NCBI GenBank assembly: GCA_037039925.1
Contig: JAXRKP010000206.1
Location: forward strand, 37,501 to 101,500
Source: Doris montereyensis
Taxonomy: Eukaryota; Mollusca; Gastropoda; Nudibranchia; Dorididae
DNA length: 64,000 bases
Direction of reading: 5' to 3'
In this document: positions 34,101-47,129 of the stretch, one piece after another
Layout: every line of letters begins with the position of its first letter
How positions within the stretch are numbered: position 1 is the first letter of the stretch
Translations under genes and position numbers: made by a program
Notes under the pieces: model-generated
Told to the model about the DNA's origin: nothing
The model's database searches: none
What the model saw: the letters and a program-made list of their open reading frames with translations, nothing else

Positions 34101-37100
34101 TAGCCTTAACACTCACCTTCACACACTACTTTTACCCTGCTGTAAGGGGCAAGTTGTTAACGGTGTCCCCATCTCCCCTTGTACGTACGAATATAGCGAT
34201 TGTTAAATTCTAAAACATTGCCATCTTACCACACTGTTTTTTCATGAAAACCTTAGCAGACAGGCACGTACACTACAAGCGGTACACGCCATTACGTGAG
34301 GTCTGAAGACACATTCTCTCTTGTCAAATTTTGTGTTAGGGACATAGGCTATCACAAAAATAGCTGATTTTGTCTTTTCATTGACGTGTGTGTGTTTCTA
34401 TTATTACACACTAAATACAAAGTAAAGTGGTGAGAAAAGCTAGGAAGGTGAAGGGTTGGCTTTCTGTGAGACTATGAAGCCACTGACATGACATCAATCC
34501 ATTCGTGGACTTCTTTTTATAGCCCTAACACTAACCTTCACACATTACTCTTCTTACCCTGCTGTAAGTTAAGGGACAAGTTGAACAAGCCGCTAACGGT
34601 GTCCCCATCTCCCCTTGTTGTACATTAACACCAATCTAAAGATTGTTAAATTCTATAACATTGCATTATCTGTCGTTTCTCCATCAAAACCTTAGCAGAC
34701 AGACACGTACAATCCATACACGCCATAGCGTGCAGGTCTGAAGACACATTCTGTCTGGTCAAATTTTGTGTTAGGGACAAAGGCTATCACCCCTTGTTGT
34801 ACGTACCAATATAGGGATTGTTAAATTCTGTAACATTGCCATCTTACCACACTGTCGTTTCTCCATCAAAACCTTAGCAGACAGACACGTACAATCCTTC
34901 TTACGCCACTGTGCAGGTCTGAAGACAATTCTGTCTGGTCAAACTTTGTGTTAGGGTAGGCTATCACCCCTTGTTGTACGTACCAATATAGGGATTATTA
35001 AATTTCTGTAACATTGCCATCTTACCACACTGTCGTTTTCCATTAAAACCTTAGCAAAGACAGACAAGACAATCCATACACGCCACTACGTGCAGGTCTT
35101 GACATTCTGTCTGGTCAAATTTTTGTTAGGGACATAGGCTATCACCCCTTGTTGTACGTACCAATATAGGGATTGTTAAATTCTGTAACATTGCCATCTT
35201 ACCACACTGTCATTTCTCCATCAAAACCTTAGCAGACAGACACGTACAATCCATACACGCCACTACGTGCAGGTCTGAAGACACATTCTGTCTGGTCAAA
35301 CTTTGTGTTAGGGACATAGGCTATCACAAAAATAGCGAGATTTTTCTATTCATTGATCTTCAAATGTTGTATGTGTTCTAATAATATATTAGCACACTAA
35401 ATAAAGTGGTGAGACAAGCTAGAAAGATGAAGGGTTGATTTACTGTGATATTACAAAGCACTGAAATCACACCAATCCATCCGTGGACTTCCTTTTATAG
35501 CATTAACACTCACCTTCACACACTACTTTTACCCTGCTGTAAGGGGCAAGTTGTTAACGGTGTCCCCATCTCCCTTGTAACTTGTACGTACGAATATAGC
35601 GATTGTTAAATTCTAAAACATTGCCATCTACCACACTGTCATTTTTCATGAAAACCTTAGCAGACAGACACGTACACTACAAGCGTACACGCCATTACGT
35701 GAGGTCTGAAGACACATTCTCTCTTGTCAAATTTTGTGTTAGGGACATAGGATATCACAAAAATAGCGAGTTTTGTCTTTTCATTGACGTGTGTATGTTT
35801 CTAATATTACACACTAAATACAAAGTAAAGTGGTGAGAAAAGCTAGGAAGGTGAAGGATTGGCTTTCTGTGAGACTATGAAGCCACTGACATGACATCAA
35901 TCCATTCGTGGACTTCTTTTTATAGCTCTAACACTAACCATCACACATTACTCTTCTTACTCTGCTGTAAGTTAGGGACAAGTTGAACAAGCCGCTAACG
36001 GTTTCCCCATCTCCCCATGTTGTACGTATCAATATAGAGATTGTTAAATTCTGTAACATTGCCATCTTACCACACTGTCATTTCTCCATCAAAACCTTAG
36101 CAGACAGACACGTACAATCCATACACACCACTACGTGCAGGTCTGAAGACACATTCTGTCTGGTCAAATTTTGTGTTAGGGACATAGGCTATCTCCCCTT
36201 GTTGTAGTACCAATATAGTGATTGTTAAATTCTATAACAAAATTAACATTGCCATCTTACCACACTGTCGTTTCTCCATCAAAACCTTAGCAGACAGACA
36301 CGTACAATCCATACACGCCACTACGTGCAGGTCTGAAGACACATTCTGTCTGGTCAAACTTTGTGTTAGGGACATAGGCTATCACAAAAGTAGCGAGATT
36401 TTCTATTCATTGATCTTCAAATGTTGTATGTGTTTTAATAATATATCAGCACACTAAATAAAGTGGTGAGACAAGCTAGAAAGATGAAAGGTTGATTTAC
36501 TGTGATATTACAAAGCACTGAAATCATACCAATCCATCTGTGGACTTCCTTTTATAGCATTAACACTCACCTTCACACAATACTTTTACCCTGCTGTAAG
36601 GGGCAAGCTGTTATTGTTAAATGTGTCACCTTCTCCTTTGTTGCACGAACGAATATAACGATTGTTAAATTCTACACTACATTCGCCATTATGTGAAGGT
36701 CTGAAGACACATTCTCTCTTGTCAAATTTTGTGTTAGGGACATCGGCTATCACAAAAATAGCGAGTTTTGTCTATTCATTGCCGTGTGTGTGTTTCTAAT
36801 AAAAAAAAATAATATTACACACTAAATACAAAGTAAAGTGGTGAGAAAAGCTAGGAAGGTGAAGGGTTGGCTTTCTGTGAGACTATGAAGCCACTGACAT
36901 GACACCAATCCATTCGTGGACTTCTTTTTATAGCCCTAACACTAACCTTCACACATTACTCTTCTTACCCTGCTGTAAGTTAAGGGCAAGTTGAACAAGC
37001 CGCTGACGGTGTCCCCATCTCCCCTTGTTGTACGTACCAATCTAAAGATTGTTAAATTCTATAACATTGCTATCTGTCGTTTCTCCATCAAAACCTTAGC

Positions 37101-40100
37101 AGACAGACACGTCAATCCATTACGTGCAGGTCTGAAGACACATTCTGTCTGGTCAAACTTTGTGTTAGGGACATAGGCTATCACCCCTTGTTGTACGTAC
37201 CACATAGGGATTGTTAAATTCTGTAACATTGCCATCTTACCACACTGTCGTTTCTCTATCAAAATTACAATCCATACACGCCACTACGTGCAGGTCTGAA
37301 GACACATTCTGTCTGGTCAAATTTTGTGTTAGGGACATAGGCTATCACCCCTTGTTGTACGTACCAATATAGGGATTGTTAAATTCTGTAACATTGCCAT
37401 ATTACCACACTGTCATTTCTCCATCAAAACCTTAGCAGACAGACACGTACAATCCATACACGCCACTACGTGCAGGTCTGAAGACACATTCTGTCTGGTC
37501 AAACTTTGTGTTAGGGACATAGGCTATCACAAAAATAGCGAGATTTTTCTATTCATTGATCTTCAAATGTTTTGTGTGTTCTATAATAATATATTAGCAC
37601 ACTAAATAAAGTGGTGAGACAAGCTAGAAAGATGAAGGGTTGATTTACTGTGATATTACAAAGCACTGAAATCATACCAATCCATCCGTGGACTTCCTTT
37701 TATTATAGCATTAACACTCACCTTCACACACTACTTTTACCCTGCTGTAAGGGGCAAGTTGTTAACGGTGTCCCCATCTCCCCTTGTACCTTGTACGTAC
37801 GAATATAGCGATTGTTAAATTCTAAAACATTGCCATCTAACCACACTGTCATTTTTCGTGAAAACCTTAGCAGACAGACACGTACACTACAAGCGGTACA
37901 CGCCATTACGTGAGGTCTGAAGACACATTCTCTCTTGTCAAATTTTGTGTTAGGGACATAGGATATCACAAAAATAGCGAGTTTTGTCTTTTCATTGACG
38001 TGTGTGTGTTTCTAATATTACACACTAAATACAAAGTAAAGTGGTGAGAAAAGCTAGGAAGGTGAAGGATTGGCTTTCTGTGAGACTATGAAGCCACTGA
38101 CATAACACCAATCCATTCGTGGACTTCTTTTTATAGCCCTAACACTAACCATCACACATTACTCTTCTTACTCTGCTGTAAGTTAAGGGACAAGTTGAAC
38201 AAGCCGCTAACGGTTTCCCCATCTCCCCATGTTGTACGTATCAATATAGAGATTGTTAAATTCTGTAACATTGCCATCTTACCACACTGTCATTTCTCCA
38301 TCAAAACCTTAGCAGACAGACACGTACAATCCATACACACCACTACGTGCAGGTCTGAAGACACATTCTGTCTGGTCAAACTTTGTGTTAGGGACATAGG
38401 CTATCTCCCTTGTTGTAGTACCAATATAGTGATTGTTAAATTCTATAACAAAATTAACATTGCCATCTTACCACACTGTCGTTTCTCCATCAAAACCTTA
38501 GCAGACAGACACGTACAATCCATACACGCCACTACGTGCAGGTCTGAAGACATTCTGTCTGGTCAAACTTTGTGTTAGGGACATAGGCTATTCCCCTTGT
38601 TGTAGTACCAATATAGTGATTGTAACAAAATTAAATTGCCATCTTTGTCGTTTCTCCATCAAAACCTTAGCAGACAGGGACTACGTGCAGGTCTGAAGAC
38701 GCATTCTGTCTGGTCAAACTTTGTGTTAGGGACATAGGCTATCACACCTTGTTGTACGTACCAATATAAAAGTCGTGGTCTGAAGACACATTTTGGTCAA
38801 ACTTTGTGTTAGGGACATAGGCTATCACAAAAGTAGCGAGATTTTTCTTATTCATTGATCTTCAAATGTTGTATGTGTTTTAATAATATATCAGCACACT
38901 AAATAAAGTGGTGAGACAAGCTAGAAAGATGAAGGGTTGATTTACTGTGATATTACAAAGCACTGAAATCATACCAATCCATCTGTGGACTTCCTTTTAT
39001 AGCATTAACACTCACCTTCACACAATACTTTTACCCTGCTGTAAGTGTAAGGGGCAAGCTGTTATTGTTAAATGTGTCACCTTCTCCTTTGTTGCACGAA
39101 CGAATATAACGATTGTTAAATTCTACACTACATTCGCCATTATGTGAAGGTCTGAAGACACATTCTCTCTTGTCAAATTTTGTGTTAGGGACATCGGCTA
39201 TCACAAAAATAGCGAGTTTTGTCTATTCAATGCCGTGTGTGTTTTTAAAAAAATTAATATTACACACTAAATACAAAGTAAAGTGGTGAGAAAAGCTAGG
39301 AAGGTGAAGGGTTGGCTTTCTGTGAGACTATGAAGCCACTGACATGACACCAATCCATTCGTGGACTTCTTTTTATAGCCCTAACACTAACCTTCACACA
39401 TTACTCTTCTTACCCTGCTGTAAGTTAAGGGCAAGTTGAACAAGCCGCTGACGGTGTCCCCATCTCCCCTTGTTGTACGTACTCAATCTAAAAATTGTTA
39501 AATTCTATAACATTGCTATCTAACCACACTGTCATTTCTTCATAGGGAAAACCTTAGCAGACAGACACGTTCTCTATCAAAAGACAATCCATACACGCCA
39601 CTACGTGCAGGTCTGAAGACACATTCTGTCTGGTCAAATTTTGTGTTAGGGACATAGGCTATCACCCCTTGTTGTACGTACCAATATAGGGATTGTTAAA
39701 TTCTGTAACATTGCCATCTTACCACACTGTCATTTCTCCATCAAAACCTTAGCAGACAGACACGTACAATCCATACACGCCACTACGTGCAGGTCTGAAG
39801 ACACATTCTGTCTGGTCAAACTTTGTGTTAGGGACATAGGCTATCACAAAAATAGCGAGATTTTTCTATTCATTGATCTTCAAATGTTTTGTGTGTTCTA
39901 ATAATATATTAGCACACTAAATAAAGTGGTGAGACAAGCTAGAAAGATGAAGGGTTGATTTACTGTGATATTACAAAGCACTGAAATCATACCAATCCAT
40001 CCGTGGACTTCCTTTTATTATAGCCTTAACACTCACCTTCACACACTACTTTTACCCTGCTGTAAGTGAGGCAAGTTGTTAACGGTGTCCCCATCTCCCC

Positions 40101-41228
40101 TTGTTACGAATATAGCGATTGTTAAATTCTAAAACATTGCCATCTTACCCTGTCATTTTTCATTGAAAATATAGCGAAGACAAACACGTACACTACAAGC
40201 ACACGCCATTACGTGAAGGTCTGAAGACACATTCTCTCTTGTCAAATTTTGTGTTAGGGACATAGGATATCACAAAAATAGCGAGTTTTGTCTTTTCATT
40301 GACGTGTGTGTTGTTTCTAATATTACACACTAAATACAAAGTAAAGTGGTGAGAAAAAGCTAGGAAGGTGAAGGGTTGGCTTTCTGTGAGACTATGAAGC
40401 CACTGACATGACATCAATCCATTCGTGGACTTCTTTTATAGCCCTAACACTAACCTTCACACATTACTCTTCTTACCCTGCTGTAAGTTACGGTGTCCCC
40501 ATCTCCCCTTGTTGTACGACAAGTTGTTAAATTCTATAACAAGTTTTCCATCAAAACCTTAGCAGACAGACACGTTTCCCCATCTCCCAAATGTTGTACA
40601 CGTATCAATATAGAGATTGTTAAATTCTATAACATTGCCATCTTACCACACTGTCATTTTCTCATCAAAACCTTAGCAGACAGACACGTACAATCCATAC
40701 ACGCCACTACGTGCAGGTCTGAAGACACATTCTGTCTGGTCAAATTTTTGTTAGGGACATGAAATCACACCAATCCAATCTAGTGGATTGTTAAATTCTG
40801 TAACATTGCCATCTTACCACACTGTCGTTTCTCCATCAAAACCTTGAACAGACACGTACAAATGTACACGCCATTACGTGCAGGTCTGAAGACACATTTG
40901 TCTGGTAACGTGTTAGGGACAAAGGCTATGAACCCCCTTGTTGTTTGTGTGTTCTATAATAATATACGTACGAATATAGCAAGCTAGAAAGATGAAGGGT
41001 TGATTGTTAAATTCTAAAACATTGCCATCTAACCACACTGTCATTTTTCGTGAAAACCTTTAGCAGACAGGCACGTACATTTTTACAATCGGTACACGCC
41101 ATTACGTGAGGTCTGAAGACACATTCTGTCTTGTCAAATTTTGTGTTAGGGACATAGGATATCACAAAAATAGCGAGTTTTGTCTATTCATTGATCTTCA
41201 AATGTTGTGTGTGTTCTAACATCACACT
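31105..41228 (+). repeat. Complex satellite array, main block (about 10 kb)
   Basis: Higher-order arrangement: module 1 (GAAAAGCTAGGAAGGTGAAG, about 31138, 32657, 34439, 35850, 36850, 38054, 39295, 40370) alternates with module 2 (AAGCTAGAAAGATGAAGG, about 34020, 35420, 36475, 37625, 38925, 39945, 40983). Variable numbers of 184-bp subunits lie between them, for example six or so at 33000-33900. The higher-order period therefore varies from 1.0 to 1.8 kb. The stretches 31500-32350 and 40500-41010 are scrambled and gapped compared with the rest. Confidence 0.93.
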
Positions 41229-41439
41229 AGAAATTTATACGCCTGGCCTTGAAGCGCATCTGAAGTGGAAATAAAGTGATTTCTATTACGGCATACAGTT
41301 GTTATGAAAGTTGTTATCAACAATTATACGAGAAAGGTCAAAGGGTCATGAACATTGCAATACACAAACTACCAAGTCAATAGTCGCGAAGTCATTTCTT
41401 CATATACATGTATTTTTTTAGCTCGTGGTTTTGTGGTGC
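41229..41439. other. Unassigned spacer between arrays
   Basis: No repeat unit of either neighbouring array and no gene. Confidence 0.4.
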
Positions 41440-42390
41440 TTAGAGTTAGAGTGGTCTCTCCTGATTGGCTGTTTTGCATACAAATGCAGAGCTAGGCCTA
41501 GGCTTAGTGTGGTCTCTACTGATTGGCTGTTTGGCATACGAATGCAGAGCTAGACCTAGGCTTAGAGTGGTCTCTACTTATTGGCTGTTTTGCATACGAA
41601 TGCAGAGCTAGGCCCTTAGTGTGGTCTTACAGATTGTGCAGAGCTAGTCTCTACTGATTCATTGTTTTGCATACGAATGCAGAGCTAGACCTAGGCTTAG
41701 TGTGGTCTCTACTGATTGGCTGTTTTGCATACGAATGCAGAACTAGGCCTAGGCTTAGAGTGGTCTCTACTGATTGGCTGTTTTGCATAATGAATGCAGA
41801 GCTAGGCCTAGGGCTTGTGTGGTCTCTACTGATTGGCTTTTTTGCATACGAATGCAGAGCTAGACCTAGGCTTAGTGTGGTCTCTACTAGGCCTAGGCGA
41901 GAGTGTTCTCACTGATTGGCTGTTTTGCGAATGCAGAGAGACCTAGGCTTAGTTGGTTCCTACTGATTGGCTGTTTTGCATACGAATGCCATTGATTGGC
42001 TGTTTTGAATACGAATGCAGAGCTAGGCCTAGGCTTAGTGTGGTCTCTACTGATTGGTTGTTTTCTCTCAGACCTAGGAGTTGGCTGTTTTGCATACGAA
42101 TGCAGAGCTAGCTAGGCCTGATTGGCTTTTTGCATACGAATGCAGAGCCAGACCTAGGCTTAGTGGTCTCTACTGATTGGCTGTTTTGCATAGCTAGGAA
42201 TGGCTTAGAGTGGTCTCTACCGGATTGGTTGTTTTGCTACGAATGCAGACCTAGGCTTAGTGTGGTCTCTACTGATTGGCTTTTTTGCATACGAATGCAG
42301 AGCTAGGCCTAGGCTTAGTGTGGTCTCTACTGATTGGCTGTTAGTGTTTTGCATACGAAATGCAGAGCTAGGCCTAGGCTTAGTGCAATG
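41440..42390 (+). repeat. 58-bp tandem array, about 15 copies, eroded
   Basis: Unit blocks: TTTTGCATACGAATGCAGAG, CTAGGCCTAGGCTTAG, TGGTCTCTACTGATTGGC. Many copies have internal deletions or fusions. Confidence 0.93.
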
Positions 42391-43310
42391 TTTTTGAATG
42401 AAAGTTGAATGGAAATTACAATAACAATAATTTGAATAAAATAACTTTATTTGATATACCCGGTATATGATAGGCATGTATTGTAACCAGATCATTTTAA
42501 AGGTGGGACTGAGCCGCTATCGCCTACACCTAGCTACGCCACTCGTTGAAAATGTCACTGTTCCCCGTCTTTGTTCCCAGTTTTTGTTCCCCGTCTTCGG
42601 GTGGAGTTTTATTTTATTTTATTCACCTAAGCCCGCTATTTTGAACAGGCGCTAGCTAGCATTAAAAAGTTGGAATCGTACCGTTCCGCCTACCTGAGTA
42701 ATCGAATACTGATCCGATCTAATAATCGTACTTGGGATCACCGAGGGTGTGACATGCTTGCATACTGATGTACACATGTAATTATGAGTTAGTTGTTCTT
42801 TGTTCGACAAAAGCTCTGTCTGTTGCCAGGCCATCAAGAAGAGTAACTCATATTTGGAATGTAGGTTCTAAATCTAAATAAATGATCCCAAGATCGTTTT
42901 CATTCGATGAATTCTTCTACCAGAAATGACGTTTTCATTATTGAAAACTGTTATTGTTTCCCCGCTTTTAAGTAGAATTTTCGTTGGCCTAGGTCGCCAT
43001 TTTGAACATGTTATAGTTATAGTTATAATGATTTTTTAAAATGGAATAGTACCCTTCATGTTTACCACCTGCATAACCTCAGAATGAATACGAAGCTTAT
43101 CTAATACTAATAGTGATACTTACTACCATCTATGAGTATAAGTTGTATAAGTATAAGTACATGTATAAAAAAATAAAATGTTTTTGCTTTTGTCAATTAA
43201 TGAATTATAATTAATATAATGCATAAATGTATTTGTTTTGAATCATGTGATCATAGAATGGATTAAACAACAAATAATACTTTGAGTTTTGAGTTTCTTT
43301 CCCCCCTTTC
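42391..43310. other. Unassigned stretch with one faint internal duplication
   Basis: 42550-42655 and 42925-43010 share the order GTTCCCCG/GTTTCCCCGC, GTGGAGTTTT/GTAGAATTTTC and CTATTTTGAACA/CCATTTTGAACA, so they may be diverged copies of one repeat. No gene recognised. Confidence 0.3.
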
Positions 43311-43312
43311 GA

Positions 43313-43314
<2 letters not shown>

Positions 43315-43342
<28 letters not shown>
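43315..43342. repeat. GT microsatellite
   Basis: About 13 GT units, followed by looser GTGT-rich sequence to 43397. Confidence 0.9.
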
Positions 43343-43344
<2 letters not shown>

Positions 43345-43584
43345 CATGTGTATGAGAATGGGTGTGTTGCGTACACATTGTGTGTTTGTGTGTGTAGTTT
43401 GTATTTCTGTGATTATTTATGCGGAGTCGCCAGTCATAATAAATACATCACGTGACTATACATTGAACTTTGAGCGCCATTGAGCACTTCTTCTTCTATA
43501 TGGATATCGGTGCTACTACTATATAAATAATATAAAAAACAATTCATTTTTTTTCTTTCTTTCTATCGTGATTAAAGTTAAAGA

Positions 43585-43593
<9 letters not shown>

Positions 43594-43628
<35 letters not shown>
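43594..43628. repeat. GT/GC microsatellite
   Basis: A GT run ending in CGCGCGCG. Confidence 0.9.
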
Positions 43629-43629
<1 letters not shown>

Positions 43630-43917
43630 TTTGTCACGTTTGTGTGTTGAAGTTGAAGGTGTTGATTTTGTATTCGTCACTTTGTAAATTATTGATGTCA
43701 AACGGCATCCTCTCAGGCGTTGGGTGGTTAGTGGCTGTTGCTGGTTGGTACTGTTACTTGTAGGTCTTACTTACGCCATTTTTTCCCTCTTTGTGTGTCT
43801 ACTTTCATTTCCATCTACTAGTTACTAGCTTTTCTTCTGAACCCACCCTGGGGTCAATACATTAATGTGAATTGTGGACAGGGTTAATTGCTGTGCGTAT
43901 GAAACATACCCTCACCA

Positions 43918-44325
43918 GAAGTAGTAGTAGTAGTAGTAGTAGCAGCAGCAGCCGCAGTGGTAGTAGTAGCAGCAGCAGCAGCAGTAGTAGTAGTAGCAGC
44001 AGCAGCAGCAGCAGGAGCAGCAGCAGCAGCAGTAGCAGCAGCAGCAGTAGTAGTAGCAGTAGTAGTAGCAGTAGCAGTAGTAGTAGCAGCAGCAGCAGTA
44101 GCAGTAGTAGTAGTAGTAGCAGCAATGGCAGCAGCAGTGCCGCAGCAGTAGTAGTAGTAGTAGGAGTTACAGCAGTAGAGGAGTAGAGCAGCAGCAGCAG
44201 TAGCAGTAGGAGTAGTAGTAATAGCAGCAGCAGGAGCAGTAGTAATAGCAGCAGTAGCAGTAGGAGTATTAGTAATAGTAGTAGGAGGGGAGTAGTAGTA
44301 GCAGCGGTAGTAGTAGTAGTAGTAA
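43918..44325. repeat. AGT/AGC triplet microsatellite
   Basis: About 400 bp of AGT and AGC triplets with AGG and AAT variants. Poly-Leu, poly-Ser, poly-Ala and poly-Val frames are artefacts. Confidence 0.95.
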
Positions 44326-44440
44326 GTAGTATATATGCAGTGTAATCATTTGATTTGTTAAACAAACAAAATGAAATTTACAATAAATTTTAAAAAGAAA
44401 AAAAAGAGTAACTGTTTCCTTAGATGGAGTTTGTTTAGTT

Positions 44441-44706
44441 AAGCAGTGCTCACTGGTCACTCGTGGTCGTCGAGAGCTCACTGGTCACTCGTGGTCGTCG
44501 AGAGCTCACTGGTCACTCCCGTGGTCATCGAGAGCTCACTGGTCACTCCGTGGTCGTCGAGTGCTCACTGGTCACTCCCGTGGTCGTCGAGTGCTCACTG
44601 GTCACTCGTGGTCGTCGAGAGCTCACTGGTCACTCGTGGTCGTCGAGGAGCTCACTGGTCACTCCCGTGGTCGTCGAGTGCTCACTGGTCACTCCCGTGG
44701 TCGTCG
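44441..44706. repeat. 26-28-bp minisatellite, about 10 copies
   Basis: Units combine GAGCTCACTGGTCACTC or GTGCTCACTGGTCACTC with CGTGGTCGTC, varying by an extra CC or G. Confidence 0.93.
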
Positions 44707-44734
44707 TACCGCATGACATTCTTTTCACCTTCAC

Positions 44735-45100
44735 CTTCAAGTAGTTGGGCGACTCGGTGTAGTCCAGAGGCAAGGTGTCGGTCTCTCAACCAAAAGGTAG
44801 TGGGTTCAATCAAGCCCCGCCAACGGTTGAATTGAAATGAAAGACTTTTCGAGCAAAATCTAACCCTGCCCGCCCCCACCGCCCCCGGTCCAGATAGGTG
44901 GATCGGCACCTACCTAGTCCCATCGCAGACAGACGATAAAAAGGAGGTCACGGGTGCAGATCACAACAGTCTGTTTCACGTTAAAGATCCCTTGGCTGTT
45001 TACATGCAAATTACAGGGCAGTCTGGGCAAAATTCAAAATCTACCAAAAACCCCGAGATGACATTACTATTAGTTCTTGTGGATGCGGGTAAATCAAATC
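44735..45100 (+). mobile_element. SINE family A, nearly full copy
   Basis: A tRNA-like head (CAAGGTGTCGGTCTCTCAAC, then GTGGGTTCAATC as a B box), a middle with GATCGGCACCTACCTAGTCC, then GTGCAGATCACAACAGTCTG, TTAAAGATCCCTTGG, GGGCAGTCTGGGCAAAATTC and the 3' signature GTGGATGCGGGTAAATC. It shares this order with 12198-12420 and 54178-54440. Confidence 0.8.
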
Positions 45101-45241
45101 AATTCAAAATAAAATATCTGGAGTCTTCAGCTCAACTTTGATAATGGATGTTTGCCTCTCCTCACAGTCACACTACTAAGTGAAAGAGGTAGACCCTACT
45201 GTTTTACTTTCACTTATCGTTCATCTTGTTACTGTTTTCTC

Positions 45242-46602
45242 TTAATTCACACTGACAACACGGCACAAGGTGAACACTAGGGAATATTTCAATCGATCTC
45301 ATCCTCATCTATCGATGAAACTTAATTCATACTGGCAACACGGCACAAGGTGAACACTAGGGAATATTTCAATTTATCAATCGATCTCATTCTCATCTAT
45401 CGATGAAACTTAATTCACACTGGCAACACGGCACAAGGTGAACCATCTATCGATGAAATTTAATTCACTCTGAAAGCACTGTACATGGTGAACGGGAATA
45501 TTTCAATCGTTCTCATTCTCATCTATCAATGAAACTTAAGTCACACTGACAGAATGGCACATGGTGAACAGTGAATATTTCAATCGATCTCATTCTCATC
45601 TATCGATGAAACTTAATTCACCCTGAGAACACGGCATATGGTGAACAGTGAATATTTCAATCGATCTCATTCTCATCTATCGATGATACTTAATTCACAC
45701 TGAGAGCATGGCACATGGTGAACAGTGAATATTTCAATCGATCTCATTCTCATCTATCGATGAAACTTAATTCACCCTGAGCATAGCACATTGTGAATAG
45801 TGAATATTTCAATCGATTTCATTCTCATCTATCGATGAGACTTAATTCACACTGGAGAGAATGGCACATGGTGAATAGTGAATATTTCAATCGCAATGAA
45901 ACTTAAGTCACACTGACAGAATGGCACATGGTGAACAGTGCATATTTCAATCGATCTCATTCTCGTCTATCGATGAAACTTAATTCACACTGAGAGCATG
46001 GCACATGGTGAACAGTGAATATTTCAATCGATCTCATTCTCATCTACTATCAATGAAACTTAAGTCACACTGACAAAATGGCACATGGTGAACAGTGAAT
46101 ATTTCAATCGATCTCATTCTCATCTATCGATGATACTTAATTCACCCTGAGAACACGGCATATGGTGAACAGTGAATATTTCAATCGAGCTCATTCTCAT
46201 CTATCGATGAAACTTAATTCACCCTGAGAGCATAGCACATTGTGAATAGTGAATATTTCAATCGATTTCATTCTCATCTATCGATGAGACTTAATTCACC
46301 ATGAGAGCATGGCACATGGTGAACATTGAATATTTCAATCGATTTCATTCTCATCTATCGATGAGACTTAATTCACCATGAGAGCATGGCACATGGTGAA
46401 CATTGAAAATTTCAATCGATCTCAGTCTCATGTATTGATGAAACGTAATTCACTCCGAGAGCATGGCACATAGTGAACGGATATTTCAATTGATCTCATT
46501 CGCTTCTGTCGATGAAACTTAATTCACACTGAGAGCATGGCACATGGTGAACAGTGAATATTTCAATCGATCTCATTCTCATCTATCAATGAAACTTAAA
46601 CT
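45242..46602 (+). repeat. About 78-bp satellite, about 18 copies
   Basis: Blocks per unit: TTAATTCACACTGAGAGCAT, GGCACATGGTGAACAGTGAA, TATTTCAATCGATCTCATTC, TCATCTATCGATGAAACT. Copies differ mostly by point changes and short gaps. The last copy abuts a MITE. Confidence 0.95.
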
Positions 46603-46605
46603 TAA

Positions 46606-46770
46606 TGTCCCGATAGTAGTATGACAAAGAAGATGACTATAGATCTAGATCTATTTAGATAGTTCACATTGCCACATCTCTCTGCTGTTTACGTTATTTA
46701 TCTTTAAAAAAAATTGCTAATAGATCTAGATCTATAGTCATCTTCTTTGTCATGCTACTATCGGGACATC
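46606..46770. mobile_element. Hairpin MITE, about 165 bp
   Basis: Arms of about 48 bp (46608-46655 and 46720-46768), starting GTCCCGATAGTAG and including AGATCTAGATCTA, pair with essentially one mismatch around a loop of about 65 bp. No coding capacity; the transposase family is not identifiable from the ends. Confidence 0.7.
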
Positions 46771-46847
46771 TTCCTCACTCTTGTGACATCACATTGTGTG
46801 ATGCCGGAGGTATTACGTAGATCTAGATTCTAGATATTTCTCGTTTG

Positions 46848-46890
46848 TTGTCTGACGAAGGGTTATAGTTATACCCGAAACGTCACGTGT
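46848..46890 (+). ncRNA. Hammerhead-ribozyme-like motif 1
   Basis: CTGACGA (46852-46858) fits the core CUGANGA. GGGT..ACCC can form stem II, then GAAA (46877-46880) and CGTC follow. GAA-ACGT-C would give a self-complementary stem III (ACGT), which suits dimeric action, with cleavage after C46884. Stem I is only about 3 bp (TGT/ACG). Hammerheads of this minimal kind occur in Penelope-like elements and retrozymes. Activity is not shown. Confidence 0.4.
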
Positions 46891-47129
46891 TTGTTCTGTC
46901 TTTATTAGTGGAGTTGTCACTTATTGTCATATTTCGCCTTTGACTTCACTCCACTGTGGCTCCTTCGTATTGTCAACAACAGCCGCGACTTCTCATGTCT
47001 GTCTCTGTCTCCATCTCACGCCTCCACCTGCGTGTATATGAGTTGTGATGATATCATTACTATAATATACAGTGGGTGGAGCTAACAGTGATGACACGGG
47101 TTATACTTATACTTTGATGTATTGTCTTT
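46891..47129. other. Unassigned sequence after the ribozyme-like motif
   Basis: May be the rest of the element that carries the motif. No protein seen. Confidence 0.3.

Noticed and set aside
44446..44835. Plus-strand ORF of 129 codons with repeated HWSLVVVESS
   Set aside because: Translation of the 26-28-bp minisatellite running into a SINE.
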